Source: Acidobacteriota bacterium
GTDB taxonomy: Bacteria; Acidobacteriota; Terriglobia; Acidiferrales; UBA7541
Direction: 5' to 3'
Assembly (NCBI GenBank): GCA_003223245.1
Contig: QHYI01000109.1
Location: 62,001 to 126,000, forward strand
Length of the DNA: 64,000 nt
Shown here: piece by piece, positions 31,334-40,807 of the stretch
Numbering within the stretch: position 1 is the stretch's first letter
How the letters are laid out: the number at the start of each line of letters is the position of its first letter
The notes under the pieces: generated by a model
Database searches by the model: none
Told to the model about the DNA's origin: nothing
Seen by the model: only the letters and a program-made list of their open reading frames with translations
Program-made: the position numbers and the translations under genes

Positions 31334-33868
31334 CTAAGTGTTGCTTGCCGTTGTAAAGGCCAGAGACAGAAGCGTCTTCTGCTCCAGTTCGTGCGCTTTG
31401 GCAGAGCCTGTGGCCGGGCTGGCGCTCGGAGAACGCTTTACGGAGCGCAAAACCACGCCTGCCGCTTTGGCAATCCGTTCGAGCCGCGGAAGCACGAAAC
31501 CGGCGGCCCCCATGTTTCCCGGCTCTTCTTGCACCCAAACGATCTCGCGCGCACGGGGATGTCCGGCGATGGCGGCGGAGATTTCCGCGCGGGGCATAGG
31601 ATAAAGCTGATCGAGGAAGAAGATGGCTGTGCTCGTATCTTTACGGCGGCGGCGTTCAACCCGCAATTCGTGCCCGACTTTGCCGCTGGCGATGAGAATG
31701 CGCGACGCGTCGCGTATTTCGTGATCGGGAACCAGAGGCAGGAAGCGAGGACGCGTGAATTCTTCGATGTTGGAGCTAGCGTCGGGATGGCGCAGCATGC
31801 TTTTGGGGGTAAAGACAATGAGCGGCTTGCGCCACGGGCGGCGCGCCTGGCGGCGCAGCAGGTGAAAATACTGCGCGGCTGTCGAGGGCTGGCAAATCTG
31901 CATGTTGTCTTCGGCGGCTAGTTGAAGAAAGCGTTCCAGGCGCGCGCTGGAATGCTCCGGGCCCTGGCCCTCATAACCGTGTGGTAGCAGCATCACAATT
32001 CCGGCAGGAAGGTTCCACTTATCCTCACCCGCGCTGATGAACTGATCGATGATCACCTGTGCGCCATTGGCGAAATCGCCGAACTGTGCTTCCCAAAGCA
32101 CGAGCGCTTCGGGGTAGTCGCGGCTGAAACCGTATTCGAAACCCAGACAGCCCGCCTCGGAGAGCGAGGAATTGTAAATTTCACAAAACGCCTGATCCGG
32201 AGAGAGGTGACAAAGGGGTAGATAGTCGCCCTCGGTTTCCGTATCGACCAGCACGGCGTGGCGTTGATTGAAGGTGCCGCGCTCTGAGTCTTGGCCTGTC
32301 AGGCGCACGGGCGTGCCCTCAAGGAGCAAAGAACCGAAGGCCAGCGCTTCGGCAAAGCCATAATCGACGGGACGCTTTCCGTGGCCCATTTCGGCGCGTT
32401 GCTCGAGCAGTTTGGCGATTTTCGGATGAACGTGAAAACCGCCCGGCACGCGCACCAAACCGTCCGTAATTTCGGCGAGCCTCTCCCGGGTTAGCCCGGT
32501 ATCCACTTCATACTCCGGTTTGTAGCGACCGTGGGAATAGGGCGCCCAATAGTCCGGCAGCTGGCGCAGCCGCGGGATTTTCTTAAGCGCGCGCGCTTTG
32601 GTTTGCTCGTCTTCGTATTCTTTGCGAACTGCTTCAGCGAGCCCGGTAGCGTCAATGCCGGAGGCCTGGGCATAAATCTTCCAAAGCGGCGCATGAGTCT
32701 TGATGCGTTCGTAAAGCTTGGGCTGCGTGATGGTGGGGTCGTCGACTTCGCTATGCCCGTGCCGGCGATAGCCGATGATGTCAACGACCACGTCGCTGCC
32801 GAACGTAGCGCGATACTCCGTAGCCATTTTCCCGATGCGCACGACAGCGTCGGGATCTTCGCCGTTCACGTGAAAGATGGGCACGGATTGCCGCTTGGCA
32901 ATGTCGGAAGCGAAGCGGGCAGAATGTTCCTGATGCGGCAGGGTGGTGAAGCCAATGAGATTGTTCACGATGATGTGGATGGTGCCGCCGATGGTGTAGG
33001 CGCGCAGGTCGGCGAAATTGAGCGTCTCCGCCCAAATACCTTGCCCGGCGAAGGCGGCGTCGCCATGCATCACGATGGGAACAACTTTGTTGAGCGTTTC
33101 GCGCGAGCGGTCAACGTAAGCGCCACGCAAGCCGTAACGCGTCTGCTTGGCGCGCGCGCGCCCAACCGCAACGGGGTCGACCGCCTCGAGATGGCTGGGA
33201 TTTGAGACCAGATGGATGGCAATTTCCTTGCCCGAACTCGTGACATAAACGCCGGTCGCGCCAATGTGGTATTTCACGTCGCCCGCGCCCAGTACGCTGC
33301 GCGGGTCCACATCCTCGAATCCCGCCACGACTTCCTGTGGGCTTTTGCACGCCGCGTGCACCATCACGTTCAGCCGGCCACGATGGCTCATGGCCATGAT
33401 GGAAGATTCCGCGCCATATTCTGCGGCCGCTTCCAGGATGGAGTCGAGCAAGGGAATTAGCGCTGTGACCCCTTCCAGAGAAAACCGTTTTGAACCGAGA
33501 TAGCGCGCCTGCAACACCTGTTCGAAGAGGTCCGCGCGAATCAGGCGCTCCAGGATTTTGTGCTGGTCGGTTTGTTCGGCCGGGGCTTCCAGACGTTCGA
33601 CGATCCAGCGGCGACGTTCCGGTTCGACCAAATGCATGAAGTCGGCGCCCATCGTGCCGCAGTAGATGCGACGAGCTTGTTTGGCAGCCTCGCCGGTTAA
33701 TCCCTCAAGGTCCGGATGTTTCAGCGGCTGAAAGATCCCCAGGGGATCAAGGTTCGCTTCGAAATAGCCCCAGCGGCGAAAAGCGTCGAAGATGCGCTCT
33801 CGTTCCGGGTCGGCTTCCTTCGCGTCCGGACGAGGCCGTTCTTGCGCAAGTGTCGTACGGTGTGCCAT
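31334..33868 (-). CDS. sucA: 2-oxoglutarate dehydrogenase E1 component
   Basis: The E1 thiamine-diphosphate enzyme of the TCA cycle decarboxylates 2-oxoglutarate. The protein has 844 residues from the ATG at 33868, slightly short of the typical 930 because of a shorter N-terminus. Signatures include GMSHRGRLNV-type ESSIMAMSHRGRLNVMVHAA, GDVKYHIGATG, HGDAAFAGQGI, IIGYRRHGHSEVDDPTITQP, LALLVEG-type EALVLWEAQFGDFANGAQ and LPHGYEGQGPEHSSARLER. The dihydrolipoyl succinyltransferase (E2) gene is not adjacent in the window. Confidence 0.93.
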   Translation of the reverse strand: MAHRTTLAQERPRPDAKEADPERERIFDAFRRWGYFEANLDPLGIFQPLKHPDLEGLTGEAAKQARRIYCGTMGADFMHLVEPERRRWIVERLEAPAEQTDQHKILERLIRADLFEQVLQARYLGSKRFSLEGVTALIPLLDSILEAAAEYGAESSIMAMSHRGRLNVMVHAACKSPQEVVAGFEDVDPRSVLGAGDVKYHIGATGVYVTSSGKEIAIHLVSNPSHLEAVDPVAVGRARAKQTRYGLRGAYVDRSRETLNKVVPIVMHGDAAFAGQGIWAETLNFADLRAYTIGGTIHIIVNNLIGFTTLPHQEHSARFASDIAKRQSVPIFHVNGEDPDAVVRIGKMATEYRATFGSDVVVDIIGYRRHGHSEVDDPTITQPKLYERIKTHAPLWKIYAQASGIDATGLAEAVRKEYEDEQTKARALKKIPRLRQLPDYWAPYSHGRYKPEYEVDTGLTRERLAEITDGLVRVPGGFHVHPKIAKLLEQRAEMGHGKRPVDYGFAEALAFGSLLLEGTPVRLTGQDSERGTFNQRHAVLVDTETEGDYLPLCHLSPDQAFCEIYNSSLSEAGCLGFEYGFSRDYPEALVLWEAQFGDFANGAQVIIDQFISAGEDKWNLPAGIVMLLPHGYEGQGPEHSSARLERFLQLAAEDNMQICQPSTAAQYFHLLRRQARRPWRKPLIVFTPKSMLRHPDASSNIEEFTRPRFLPLVPDHEIRDASRILIASGKVGHELRVERRRRKDTSTAIFFLDQLYPMPRAEISAAIAGHPRAREIVWVQEEPGNMGAAGFVLPRLERIAKAAGVVLRSVKRSPSASPATGSAKAHELEQKTLLSLAFTTASNT

Positions 33869-34006
33869 CAATGGTGTTCTCTGAACTTTCTATTTTGCCA
33901 CAGGAGCTGAATCCATGCCGGTCGAGAAAGCCTTTTGTCTGTCGTTCTACTATTAGATGCAGTCGCTCTCATTGACATTACAAGGGTTCCTGAGCCGAGC
34001 GAATCG

Positions 34007-36550
34007 CTACAGGGACTTGACGATCGTCTCGAGTTGGCGGGCGATTTCTTCGGCAGCAGTGCCAGGCGCAAAAGTGACGGGGGCGCCAATTCGAACAACG
34101 ATCTCGCCGAAGCGGGCGAGCCGGCGGCGCTCGCGCTTCATTTGCCAGACGCCGTCGAGCCGCATGGGTACAATGGGAATCCGCAGATTTTCCGCGAGCA
34201 AGCCGATGCCGGACTGAAACGGCGCCATGCTGCCGTCCTCGGAGTTGTTCACCAGGCCTTCGGGAAAAACCAAAATGCTATAGCCGCGGCCCACGGACTC
34301 GCCCGCAAAGCGGAAGCTTTCCCGGAAGCCGGAGAATTGCGGGAGCGGAAAAACGTTGAAGAGCGCGATGACCAGCCAGTAGCCAAGCTGGTAGGCCCAG
34401 CGTTTTGCGAGAAACCAGTCGCTTGGGGGATGGCGCATGTTTTGCAGCGTTTCGCCGCCCATCGCCGTGGCGAGACGGTGGCGGAATCGATGGGGAAGCG
34501 CGGCAAGGATCAGTCCGATGTCGGCGCGGCGCGTGATGTGATTGGAAACCACGAGGAGCGGCCCAGGAATGCCGCGGAGGTTTTTGCGGCCCACGATTTT
34601 GGGATGGCCCAAAATCTGCGTTGCAGGCCAAACCAGCGCATAATAAACCGCCAGCCGGAACCAACGGACGAGCTCCCGCTGCGCCCACCGCGGATAAGCG
34701 TAGCCAGTCCGGCGCGCCGCCGGCTTTTGCAAGAGCTGCTGGACCTCAGCGACGGTTTTGGCTTCGGCAAAAGCCGTTTCGTCGAGTTCCACGTGAAACG
34801 TTTCTTCAAGGGCGCTCATCAGCTCGACGCGGTCGAGGGATGAGAGACTTAACTCCTTGTCGAGTTGAGCTGGACCTGAGCCCGGTTGAGTGAATTTGGC
34901 GAGCAGGGCGTCCAGGGGGCGCGCATGTGCTTCGAGTGGGCCGCCGGTTTCATGTCCGTCCAGGATTTGCGCGGCTCGGGCGGCAAGAAGTGCAAGGCGC
35001 GGTTTCCCTGTCGAGGTGCGCGGGAAATCTACGTCGGGCCAGAGGAGCCATCGCCGAATGCGCTGATATTCCGCGAGCGAGGAATTGGCGGCTTCGATAA
35101 CCCCTCGCACAGAAGTTTCGCTTGAATCTTTCATCAGCAGAATTGCGCAAGGTTCGGCGTTGCCATCGCGTTCGAACGGAATAACCACGCAATCGCGCAC
35201 GCCGGGTTGGCGGTCGAGCGCTTTCTCCAAATCCTCGGGATAAACATTCAGGCCTGCGGGCGTGACAATGACACTTTTCTTGCGTCCGCGAAAGCGCAGG
35301 TTGCCCGCGGCATCCACTTCCCCCAGGTCACCGGTGCGCAGCCATCCCTGTTCGCCCGGTGGCTCGAGAACGCCACTTTTCCAGTAACCTGCCGCGACGT
35401 TTTCTCCGCGGACCAGGATTTCCCCGCCTTCGGCCAGCTTGAATTCAAGCCCTGGAAGGATCTTGCCTACGGAACCTTCGGTTGCGCGAAACGGATGATT
35501 CAGGCTGATCAGCGAAGCCGTTTCCGTCATGCCATATCCCTGGACTACGGCGTAGCCCATGCGCTTGAAGAAACTCTCGGTGTCGCTGGCGAGCGCTGCT
35601 CCGCCACAGATAAAGGCCCAGAATTTCCAGCCAAACCGGCCGTGGATGCGGCGAAATATCCAGGCGCGTCGCAGGAATTTCTTTCCCTCGGCTGTTTCGT
35701 GCTTGCGCTGCAACCACTCGAATCTTCCGCGGGATTCGAATTCGCGTTCCAGGCCTGCTTTTAGCAGGTCGAGCTGCCTTGGCACGGCGATGAGCGCAGT
35801 GGCACGTTCGCGCTTCACGTTTCGAATGATTTCTCCGGGCTTCTTGGATGGCTCAAAGACAATGACGGCGCCAAGTAAGGGCGGCAGAAAAAGCGCCATG
35901 AATTGCCCGAACACGTGACTCAAGGGAACGAGCGTCACAAAGCGCAAAGGATGAAACCAGCGCTCGTATTTTCGGTATTCGGCGATGCCGCGCTCGAGCG
36001 GCTCGAGATTCGCGAGGAAGTTGCCGTGCGTGAGAACCACGCCGTGCGGCTCGGCGGTTGTTCCAGAAGTATAAAGAACTTCTGCGATTGTGCTGCGCGT
36101 AGATGCACAGCCAGGATTGACTTCAGGATTCATATCCCGCTTCGTAGGCGTAGAAACAGCTTTGGAATCGTTGATGAGCAATGTGGGAGGTGAGCCGGGA
36201 AGCTCGCCGAGCCGACGTTCGCGCAAGACCAGCTTGACGCCCGCATCTTTGATGGCCCGCTCGACGAAATCAGGAGTCGCAGCGGGATCCATGGGCACAG
36301 CGACGGCGCCCCGTAATAGAATTCCCCACAAGCACGCGATCCACTCAGCAGAATTGGCTCCCCACAGAAGGACGCGATCCCCAGGGCCGATCCCGCGCTC
36401 GGCGAGGGCCTGACTCCAGAAATGCGCCCAAGCGGACAACTCCCCATAGGTCGCCTTTTCCCGGCGGTACCCGCGCGTTTGGACGACGGCCACGTCGCTC
36501 GAGAACCGTGCAAAATCGTCAAAGAGCGTAAGCAGATTTCGTCGGGGCAT
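34007..36550 (-). CDS. Acyl ligase - acyl carrier protein - acyltransferase fusion
   Basis: The protein has 847 residues from the ATG at 36550. The first ~530 form an AMP-binding acyl ligase, with the loop VLYTSGTTAEPHGV, GYGMTETASLISLNHPFR and RTGDLGEVDAAGNLRFRGR. A carrier domain follows, with the likely phosphopantetheine Ser near 572 in ELSLSSLDRVELM. The last part is a PlsC-type acyltransferase with a motif I of NHITRRAD near 670 and FPEGLVNNSEDG near 765. Motif I is HX5D here rather than the usual HX4D. The protein could activate a fatty acid, hold it on its own carrier and transfer it to a lysophospholipid, a domain order opposite to that of E. coli Aas. An upstream in-frame start at 36712 is possible. 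Confidence 0.82.
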   Translation of the reverse strand: MPRRNLLTLFDDFARFSSDVAVVQTRGYRREKATYGELSAWAHFWSQALAERGIGPGDRVLLWGANSAEWIACLWGILLRGAVAVPMDPAATPDFVERAIKDAGVKLVLRERRLGELPGSPPTLLINDSKAVSTPTKRDMNPEVNPGCASTRSTIAEVLYTSGTTAEPHGVVLTHGNFLANLEPLERGIAEYRKYERWFHPLRFVTLVPLSHVFGQFMALFLPPLLGAVIVFEPSKKPGEIIRNVKRERATALIAVPRQLDLLKAGLEREFESRGRFEWLQRKHETAEGKKFLRRAWIFRRIHGRFGWKFWAFICGGAALASDTESFFKRMGYAVVQGYGMTETASLISLNHPFRATEGSVGKILPGLEFKLAEGGEILVRGENVAAGYWKSGVLEPPGEQGWLRTGDLGEVDAAGNLRFRGRKKSVIVTPAGLNVYPEDLEKALDRQPGVRDCVVIPFERDGNAEPCAILLMKDSSETSVRGVIEAANSSLAEYQRIRRWLLWPDVDFPRTSTGKPRLALLAARAAQILDGHETGGPLEAHARPLDALLAKFTQPGSGPAQLDKELSLSSLDRVELMSALEETFHVELDETAFAEAKTVAEVQQLLQKPAARRTGYAYPRWAQRELVRWFRLAVYYALVWPATQILGHPKIVGRKNLRGIPGPLLVVSNHITRRADIGLILAALPHRFRHRLATAMGGETLQNMRHPPSDWFLAKRWAYQLGYWLVIALFNVFPLPQFSGFRESFRFAGESVGRGYSILVFPEGLVNNSEDGSMAPFQSGIGLLAENLRIPIVPMRLDGVWQMKRERRRLARFGEIVVRIGAPVTFAPGTAAEEIARQLETIVKSL

Positions 36551-36826
36551 AAACGTCTTGGTTTCTATGCCTTGCCCAGGTGTTGATTTTACCTCGGAAG
36601 CTCCGGCAGAAAGGTCCGGCGGAGTTCGAGATTCTATTTGAACGGCTGGCAGCACCTTATGAGAGGTGCACTTCCTTTGCCAGTTCGGGAAGTGCTTGCC
36701 GAACCAAGGCAAAAGGAGGCGCGTGGATTTCAGGTGTTCTCAGGTACAATGGGACTTCGTTCTACCGGAGAGACTCTGGGGGCTCTCGGTGCGCCCCCAT
36801 TTATGTTTCAGGATTAGGTTGGGAAA

Positions 36827-37954
36827 ATGTCCGTACCTGTCTCGCAAATGTGGACCGTTGCGACGTACGTCCTGAAGCAGAAGCTGAAAGGACGCAAGCG
36901 CTACCCATTTGTGCTGATGCTCGAGCCCTTGTTCCGCTGCAACCTGGCCTGCGCGGGCTGCGGGAAGATTCAATATCCGGCGCACATCCTGAAAAAGGAA
37001 TTGTCGCCGGAGGAATGCTTCAAAGCGGTGGAAGAGTGCGGCACGCCGATGGTGTCCATTCCCGGCGGCGAGCCGCTGATGCATTCGCAAATTGCCAAGA
37101 TTGTGGAAGGCCTGGTCGCGCGGAAAAAGTACATCTACCTCTGCACCAATGCCCTGCTGCTGAAAGAAAAACTCCATCTTTTCAAGCCCAGCAAGTACCT
37201 GACGTTTTCCGTTCACGTGGATGGCCAGAAAGAGCACCACGATTTCTCCGTTTGCCGCGAGGGCGGCTACGATATGGCCATTGCAGGGATCAAGGAAGCG
37301 CTAAAGCGCGGTTTCCGCGTAACCACTAATACCACGCTGTTCGACGGCGCAGATCCCAACAGCGTGCGCGCCTTTTTTGACGAAATGATGGAAATTGGTG
37401 TCGAGGGCATGATGCTTTCGCCCGGCTACTCCTACGATAAGGCGCCAGACCAAAAGCACTTCCTGGGCCGAGCGCGGACGCGGCGCCTCTTCCGCGCCAT
37501 CCTCGCAAACCGCAAGAAAAGTTGGAAATTTAACCAATCGCCTCTTTTTCTGGAATTCCTGATGGGCGAGCGCAATTATGCCTGTACGCCTTGGGGGATG
37601 CCCACGTACAACGTGTTTGGCTGGCAGAAACCCTGCTATCTGCTTCAGGACGGCTATACGGATACGTTTCAAGAGTTGTTGGATTCTACCGCATGGGGAA
37701 ACTATGGCACGGAGTCCGGCAATGCAAAGTGCGCAAACTGCATGGTGCACAGTGGCTACGAGGCCTCCGCAGTGGACCACACGTTCAGTGGCTGGCGCGG
37801 GCTGTGGGCGACCGTGAAGGCAAGCCTTTCGACAACGTACAGCGATCCCGATGCTCTGGCCATGTTGAATGAGCCGGTGAAGCCGGTGCACTCCTACAAC
37901 CCGCTGGTTCAAATCGAGCCGGGTAAGGGGCAGTTGGAGGAGACCCCCGTATGA
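36827..37954 (+). CDS. hpnH: Hopanoid side-chain radical SAM protein HpnH
   Basis: HpnH joins adenosine to diploptene, the first step toward extended hopanoids. The 375-residue protein starts MSVPVSQMWTVATYVLKQKL, and the radical SAM cluster motif is Cys38-x3-Cys42-x2-Cys45 in PLFRCNLACAGCGKIQYP. ECGTPMVSIPGGEPLMHSQI is the SAM-binding GGEP segment. The C-terminal region carries extra Cys in KCANCMVHSGYEASAVDHTF. Length and motifs match the family closely. No hopene cyclase or other hpn gene is in the window, but a coupled small gene follows. Confidence 0.93.
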   Translation: MSVPVSQMWTVATYVLKQKLKGRKRYPFVLMLEPLFRCNLACAGCGKIQYPAHILKKELSPEECFKAVEECGTPMVSIPGGEPLMHSQIAKIVEGLVARKKYIYLCTNALLLKEKLHLFKPSKYLTFSVHVDGQKEHHDFSVCREGGYDMAIAGIKEALKRGFRVTTNTTLFDGADPNSVRAFFDEMMEIGVEGMMLSPGYSYDKAPDQKHFLGRARTRRLFRAILANRKKSWKFNQSPLFLEFLMGERNYACTPWGMPTYNVFGWQKPCYLLQDGYTDTFQELLDSTAWGNYGTESGNAKCANCMVHSGYEASAVDHTFSGWRGLWATVKASLSTTYSDPDALAMLNEPVKPVHSYNPLVQIEPGKGQLEETPV

Positions 37955-38400
37955 GCGGTCCCCGGCACGCCGACCGGCCCAGCCACACCGAGGGGTCTTC
38001 GCTCGACCCAGACGCGTTGGAGGTTGCGCCGGGAACGCACCACGAAACCGTCGAGGGTTGGGTCCCTCAACTGGCTAGCGAAGAAGAATTGCATATCGCC
38101 TTGGAAAAAGCCTTTGATTATCGCGGCGATGTGACCTTGACACTCAAGGACAATTCTAAAATCGAAGGGTATATCTTTGATCGGACTGTAGGGAAATCCC
38201 TCAATGACAGCTTCGTGCGGGTGATCCCCAAGGACACCAACCAAAAATTAAGAATTGCTTACGCCAATATTGCGGCACTCTCTTTCAGCGGCAAGGACAC
38301 TGCGGCTGGAAAGAGCTGGGAAGCCTGGGTGCGCAAGTATTGGGAAAAGAAGGCCTCCGGCGAAGGGGCTTTGAGCCTAGAGCCGGAATCCCTGGAATAA
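37951..38400 (+). CDS. Sm-like-fold protein coupled to hpnH
   Basis: I do not recognise a named family. The 149-residue protein starts in the ATGA overlap with the hpnH stop (37951-37954). The centre looks like an Sm/LSm core: GDVTLTLKDNSKIEGYIFDR is the Sm1-like strand set, and RVIPKDTNQKLRIAYANIAA resembles Sm2. The first 45 residues are a charged extension; the end is acidic (GALSLEPESLE). It could be a small beta-barrel protein binding RNA, lipid or another protein. The tight coupling suggests a role with HpnH. Confidence 0.6.
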   Translation: MSGPRHADRPSHTEGSSLDPDALEVAPGTHHETVEGWVPQLASEEELHIALEKAFDYRGDVTLTLKDNSKIEGYIFDRTVGKSLNDSFVRVIPKDTNQKLRIAYANIAALSFSGKDTAAGKSWEAWVRKYWEKKASGEGALSLEPESLE

Positions 38401-38729
38401 GCCTTGCGTAACGAGTCCAACACCATTCCGCAAAGCGGGAATTACGCCTAACCCTCGCATTTTGCTAGACTTAGTGGGTGTATAAAAACTGCACGATCCT
38501 GCAGTTCCATGTGGACAAATCCTCCATTTTCTGGTAATGTATTTCCCGCATTTGTTGCTCTTGTATTACCTTTTGACTCGTTCGAGGGGGCTGCGAGGAC
38601 AACCTTTGCGGCCTTTTTTACGGGCTGGAGGCAGTCACGGCACTTGGGAAGCCGGAGCGTGAACCGCTTTGCGCAACACCAGGGACGGACCAAGAGAGGC
38701 AAAGCAATTCCAACAACGAGGTAGTGTAA
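38401..38729. other. Long leader region upstream of cspA
   Basis: The 329 bases hold no gene. The first part is relatively A+T rich, with GTATAAAAAC near 38479, but no confident promoter can be chosen. Cold-shock genes often have long structured leaders, so the region may be transcribed. Confidence 0.35.
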
Positions 38730-38933
38730 GTGAAGGAACAAGGCACAGTGAAGTGGTTCAATGCTTCGAAGGGTTACGGGTTCATCCAGCGTCAGACTGG
38801 CGAAGATGTCTTCGTGCATTTCTCCGCCATTCAAATGGACGGCTACAAATCCCTCAACGAGGGTCAGACGGTGGAATTTGAGGTGAAGAAGGGCCCGAAG
38901 GGCCTTCAGGCGGAGAACGTTACAAGCCTCTAG
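38730..38933 (+). CDS. cspA: Cold-shock domain protein
   Basis: This 67-residue beta-barrel binds single-stranded RNA and DNA. The RNP1 motif KGYGFIQ is at 14-20 and RNP2 DVFVHFS at about 26-32, within the signature [15 protein letters not shown]. The family length is 65-70 residues. It probably acts as an RNA chaperone. The start ATG is replaced by a near GTG-free context (gtaagtg): the start at 38730 is GTG, with AACGAGGTAG upstream. A strong hairpin follows. Confidence 0.95.
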   Translation: MKEQGTVKWFNASKGYGFIQRQTGEDVFVHFSAIQMDGYKSLNEGQTVEFEVKKGPKGLQAENVTSL

Positions 38934-38943
38934 CCTGTTTTAT

Positions 38944-38971
38944 GGGAGTCCTGGCTGCGGCCAGGGCTCCC
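38944..38971 (+). terminator. Hairpin after cspA
   Basis: GGGAGTCCTGGC (38944-38955) pairs with GCCAGGGCTCCC (38960-38971) with one wobble over a four-base loop. No T run follows, so it is terminator-like or an mRNA-stabilising structure rather than a classical terminator. Confidence 0.5.
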
Positions 38972-39025
38972 GCTCCAAAAAGGTTCGAATCAAGAGTTCA
39001 AAGCAAAGTGGTCAAGGAGGATGTT

Positions 39026-39283
39026 GTGCAAGTAATGCAGGAAGGCCAGACGATCAAACATGAAGTATATGGCTTGGGAATCGTGACCGCTTCCGATACG
39101 GAGCGCACTGCCGTGGATTTTGACGATCATGGCCCCAAGCTGTTTGTTACCAGCATCATGACCGCCGAATTGATCGGCGAAGCCCCCGCCACTCCACCCA
39201 AAACGAAGCGCCGCCGCAAAGCCTCCGCTGCTGCCAAGGCTGCCAAGAAAGCGGCAGCGGCTGCTGCCGCCAGCCGTTCCTGA
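39026..39283 (+). CDS. Small KOW-like protein with basic Ala/Lys tail
   Basis: The protein has 85 residues from a GTG at 39026 with AAGGAGG at 39014-39020; an ATG three codons on is also possible. The core GQTIKHEVYGLGIVTASDTE, RTAVDFDDHGPKLFVTSIM resembles the short beta-barrel of KOW/Tudor-type domains that track nucleic acids. The C-terminal 35 residues are Lys/Ala/Arg-rich (KTKRRRKASAAAKAAKK), like histone-type tails. I infer nucleic-acid binding; the partner is unknown. The upstream cspA suggests an RNA-related setting. Confidence 0.6.
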   Translation: MQVMQEGQTIKHEVYGLGIVTASDTERTAVDFDDHGPKLFVTSIMTAELIGEAPATPPKTKRRRKASAAAKAAKKAAAAAAASRS

Positions 39284-39392
39284 ATTTCTCACCTCGAAGT
39301 TGCAACACTTCCTTGCGCGAATTCAGCGCAGAGGTGTGTTCTGACAGCGTTTATTCCAAAAGCCGCGTTGCTGTGGTAGGTTTTGGAGCCGC

Positions 39393-39617
39393 ATGAAGCG
39401 CTTGGTGATGGTCCTCGGCATCCTCTTGCTGGTCTGTGGTGTTGTGGGCTTGGTGCACCCTCGCTTCAGCTATCACAGGCAAGAAGAAGTGGCCAAGGTC
39501 GGACCATTTAAGGCCACCATGGATGAAGAAAAGATCGTGCAAATTCCCGCCATGCTTTCCATTGCCTTTCTCGTTTCCGGGATAGGCCTGGTTCTGATCG
39601 GTCCGCAGATCAAGTAG
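39393..39617 (+). CDS. Small membrane protein (DUF3185-like)
   Basis: The 74-residue protein has two membrane segments (about 4-22, VMVLGILLLVCGVVGLV, and 52-70, AMLSIAFLVSGIGLVLIG) joined by a polar loop with HRQEEVAKVGPFKATMDEEK. That layout resembles DUF3185-type small membrane proteins of unknown function. Confidence 0.55.
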   Translation: MKRLVMVLGILLLVCGVVGLVHPRFSYHRQEEVAKVGPFKATMDEEKIVQIPAMLSIAFLVSGIGLVLIGPQIK

Positions 39618-39879
39618 AAAAAGAGGGTTTTGACAGCGTGATTCCAACTGTCGTGCGCAGCGGCCGCGCCGTGCCGTTCACGGAGTGGTCCACCGCCGCA
39701 CCAAAATGAACTGGGCCCATGCCACCCGCAGTGCGCATGTTGCTTTTTGATAATCCGCAATCGGCCACGAAGCCACCAACGGCGTTTTCTCAAGCTTTGA
39801 TTCGCAGGGGTCATAGGATCAGAGGGCTTGGTATTTCTCAAAGCCGCTGAACGCGCAAAGCAGGGGAGGAATCCAAGTG

Positions 39880-40800
39880 CTATTTTATTGCAGCTTCCGC
39901 TTGGTCGAAGGCGTGATAGGAAGAGCGGACCAGTGGGCCGGACTCCACGTGCTTGAAGCCCATAGCTTCGCCGAGGGTTTTATACTCCGCGAACTCGTCG
40001 GGATGAACGTAGCGCACGACCGGCAGATGTTCGCGGGTGGGCTGGAGGTATTGCCCCAGCGTCAGGATGTTGGTGCCCTGCGCCGCGAGCTCTTCCATGG
40101 TAGCCAGCACTTCCTCTTTCTTCTCGCCCAAACCCAGCATCATTCCGGTTTTCGTGGAAATCTCAGGATGCGTTTCCTTCGAGCGCCGCAATAGTTCCAA
40201 GGACCTCTCGTAAACGGCACCTTTGCGCACACGGCGGTAGAGGCGGGGCACCGTCTCGGTATTGTGGTTCAGAACATCCGGCTTGGCCTCGAGCACGATA
40301 TCGAGCGCGTTCCGATCACCCCGGAAATCCGGAATCAAGACTTCCACCTTGCAGCCGGGCACGCGATTGCGAATCTCTTCGATGGTGCGGGCGAAAATGT
40401 GCGCGCCCCCGTCGGGCTGATCGTCGCGATTGACGCTGGTGACGACGGCATAGCGCAAGCCCATCTTGGCCACGGCGTCCGCCACGCGGTAGGGCTCATC
40501 TTCGTCAGGCGGGCCGACAGGCCTGCCTGAGGGCACCGCACAAAAGCCGCACGCCCGGGTGCAAATATCTCCCAGAATCATGAAGGTAGCCGCGCCATGT
40601 TCCCAGCATTCGCCCATGTTCGGGCAGCGCGCACTTTCGCACACGGTATGCAGATCGAGCGTCCGCATCAGGCGCTTCAGGTCTTGGAAACGCTCTCCGC
40701 CAAAGAACTTCACGCGCAGCCAGGCGGGCCGTGGATGAACCTCTGGCGGCGGCACCGCTGGCACCACGGAATTGGACAGGATGTGAAAGGGGGAGGCCAT
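39880..40800 (-). CDS. lipA: Lipoyl synthase
   Basis: LipA is a radical SAM enzyme that inserts two sulfurs into octanoyl groups of 2-oxoacid dehydrogenases and the glycine cleavage H protein. The 306-residue protein has the auxiliary cluster motif with Cys54, Cys59 and Cys65 ([12 protein letters not shown]) and the radical SAM motif Cys80, Cys84, Cys87 (CTRACGFC). The C-terminal RSSYHAFDQ holds the Ser that ligates the auxiliary cluster. The start codon is at 40800. sucA nearby encodes a lipoyl-dependent complex, so the context is consistent. A degenerate copy of the 5' end lies at 45205-45244. Confidence 0.95.
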   Translation of the reverse strand: MASPFHILSNSVVPAVPPPEVHPRPAWLRVKFFGGERFQDLKRLMRTLDLHTVCESARCPNMGECWEHGAATFMILGDICTRACGFCAVPSGRPVGPPDEDEPYRVADAVAKMGLRYAVVTSVNRDDQPDGGAHIFARTIEEIRNRVPGCKVEVLIPDFRGDRNALDIVLEAKPDVLNHNTETVPRLYRRVRKGAVYERSLELLRRSKETHPEISTKTGMMLGLGEKKEEVLATMEELAAQGTNILTLGQYLQPTREHLPVVRYVHPDEFAEYKTLGEAMGFKHVESGPLVRSSYHAFDQAEAAIK

Positions 40801-40807
40801 GGAGTCC
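40768..40807. repeat. lipA start-region repeat, copy 1
   Basis: This 40-base segment spans the lipA start codon and its first eleven codons. The same sequence with three mismatches recurs at 45205-45244, on the far side of the large receptor gene. Confidence 0.7.

Noticed and set aside
38982-38991. GGTTCGAATC, a tRNA T-loop-like string
   Set aside because: Flanking bases do not form the T stem, and no acceptor or anticodon arm is present upstream.
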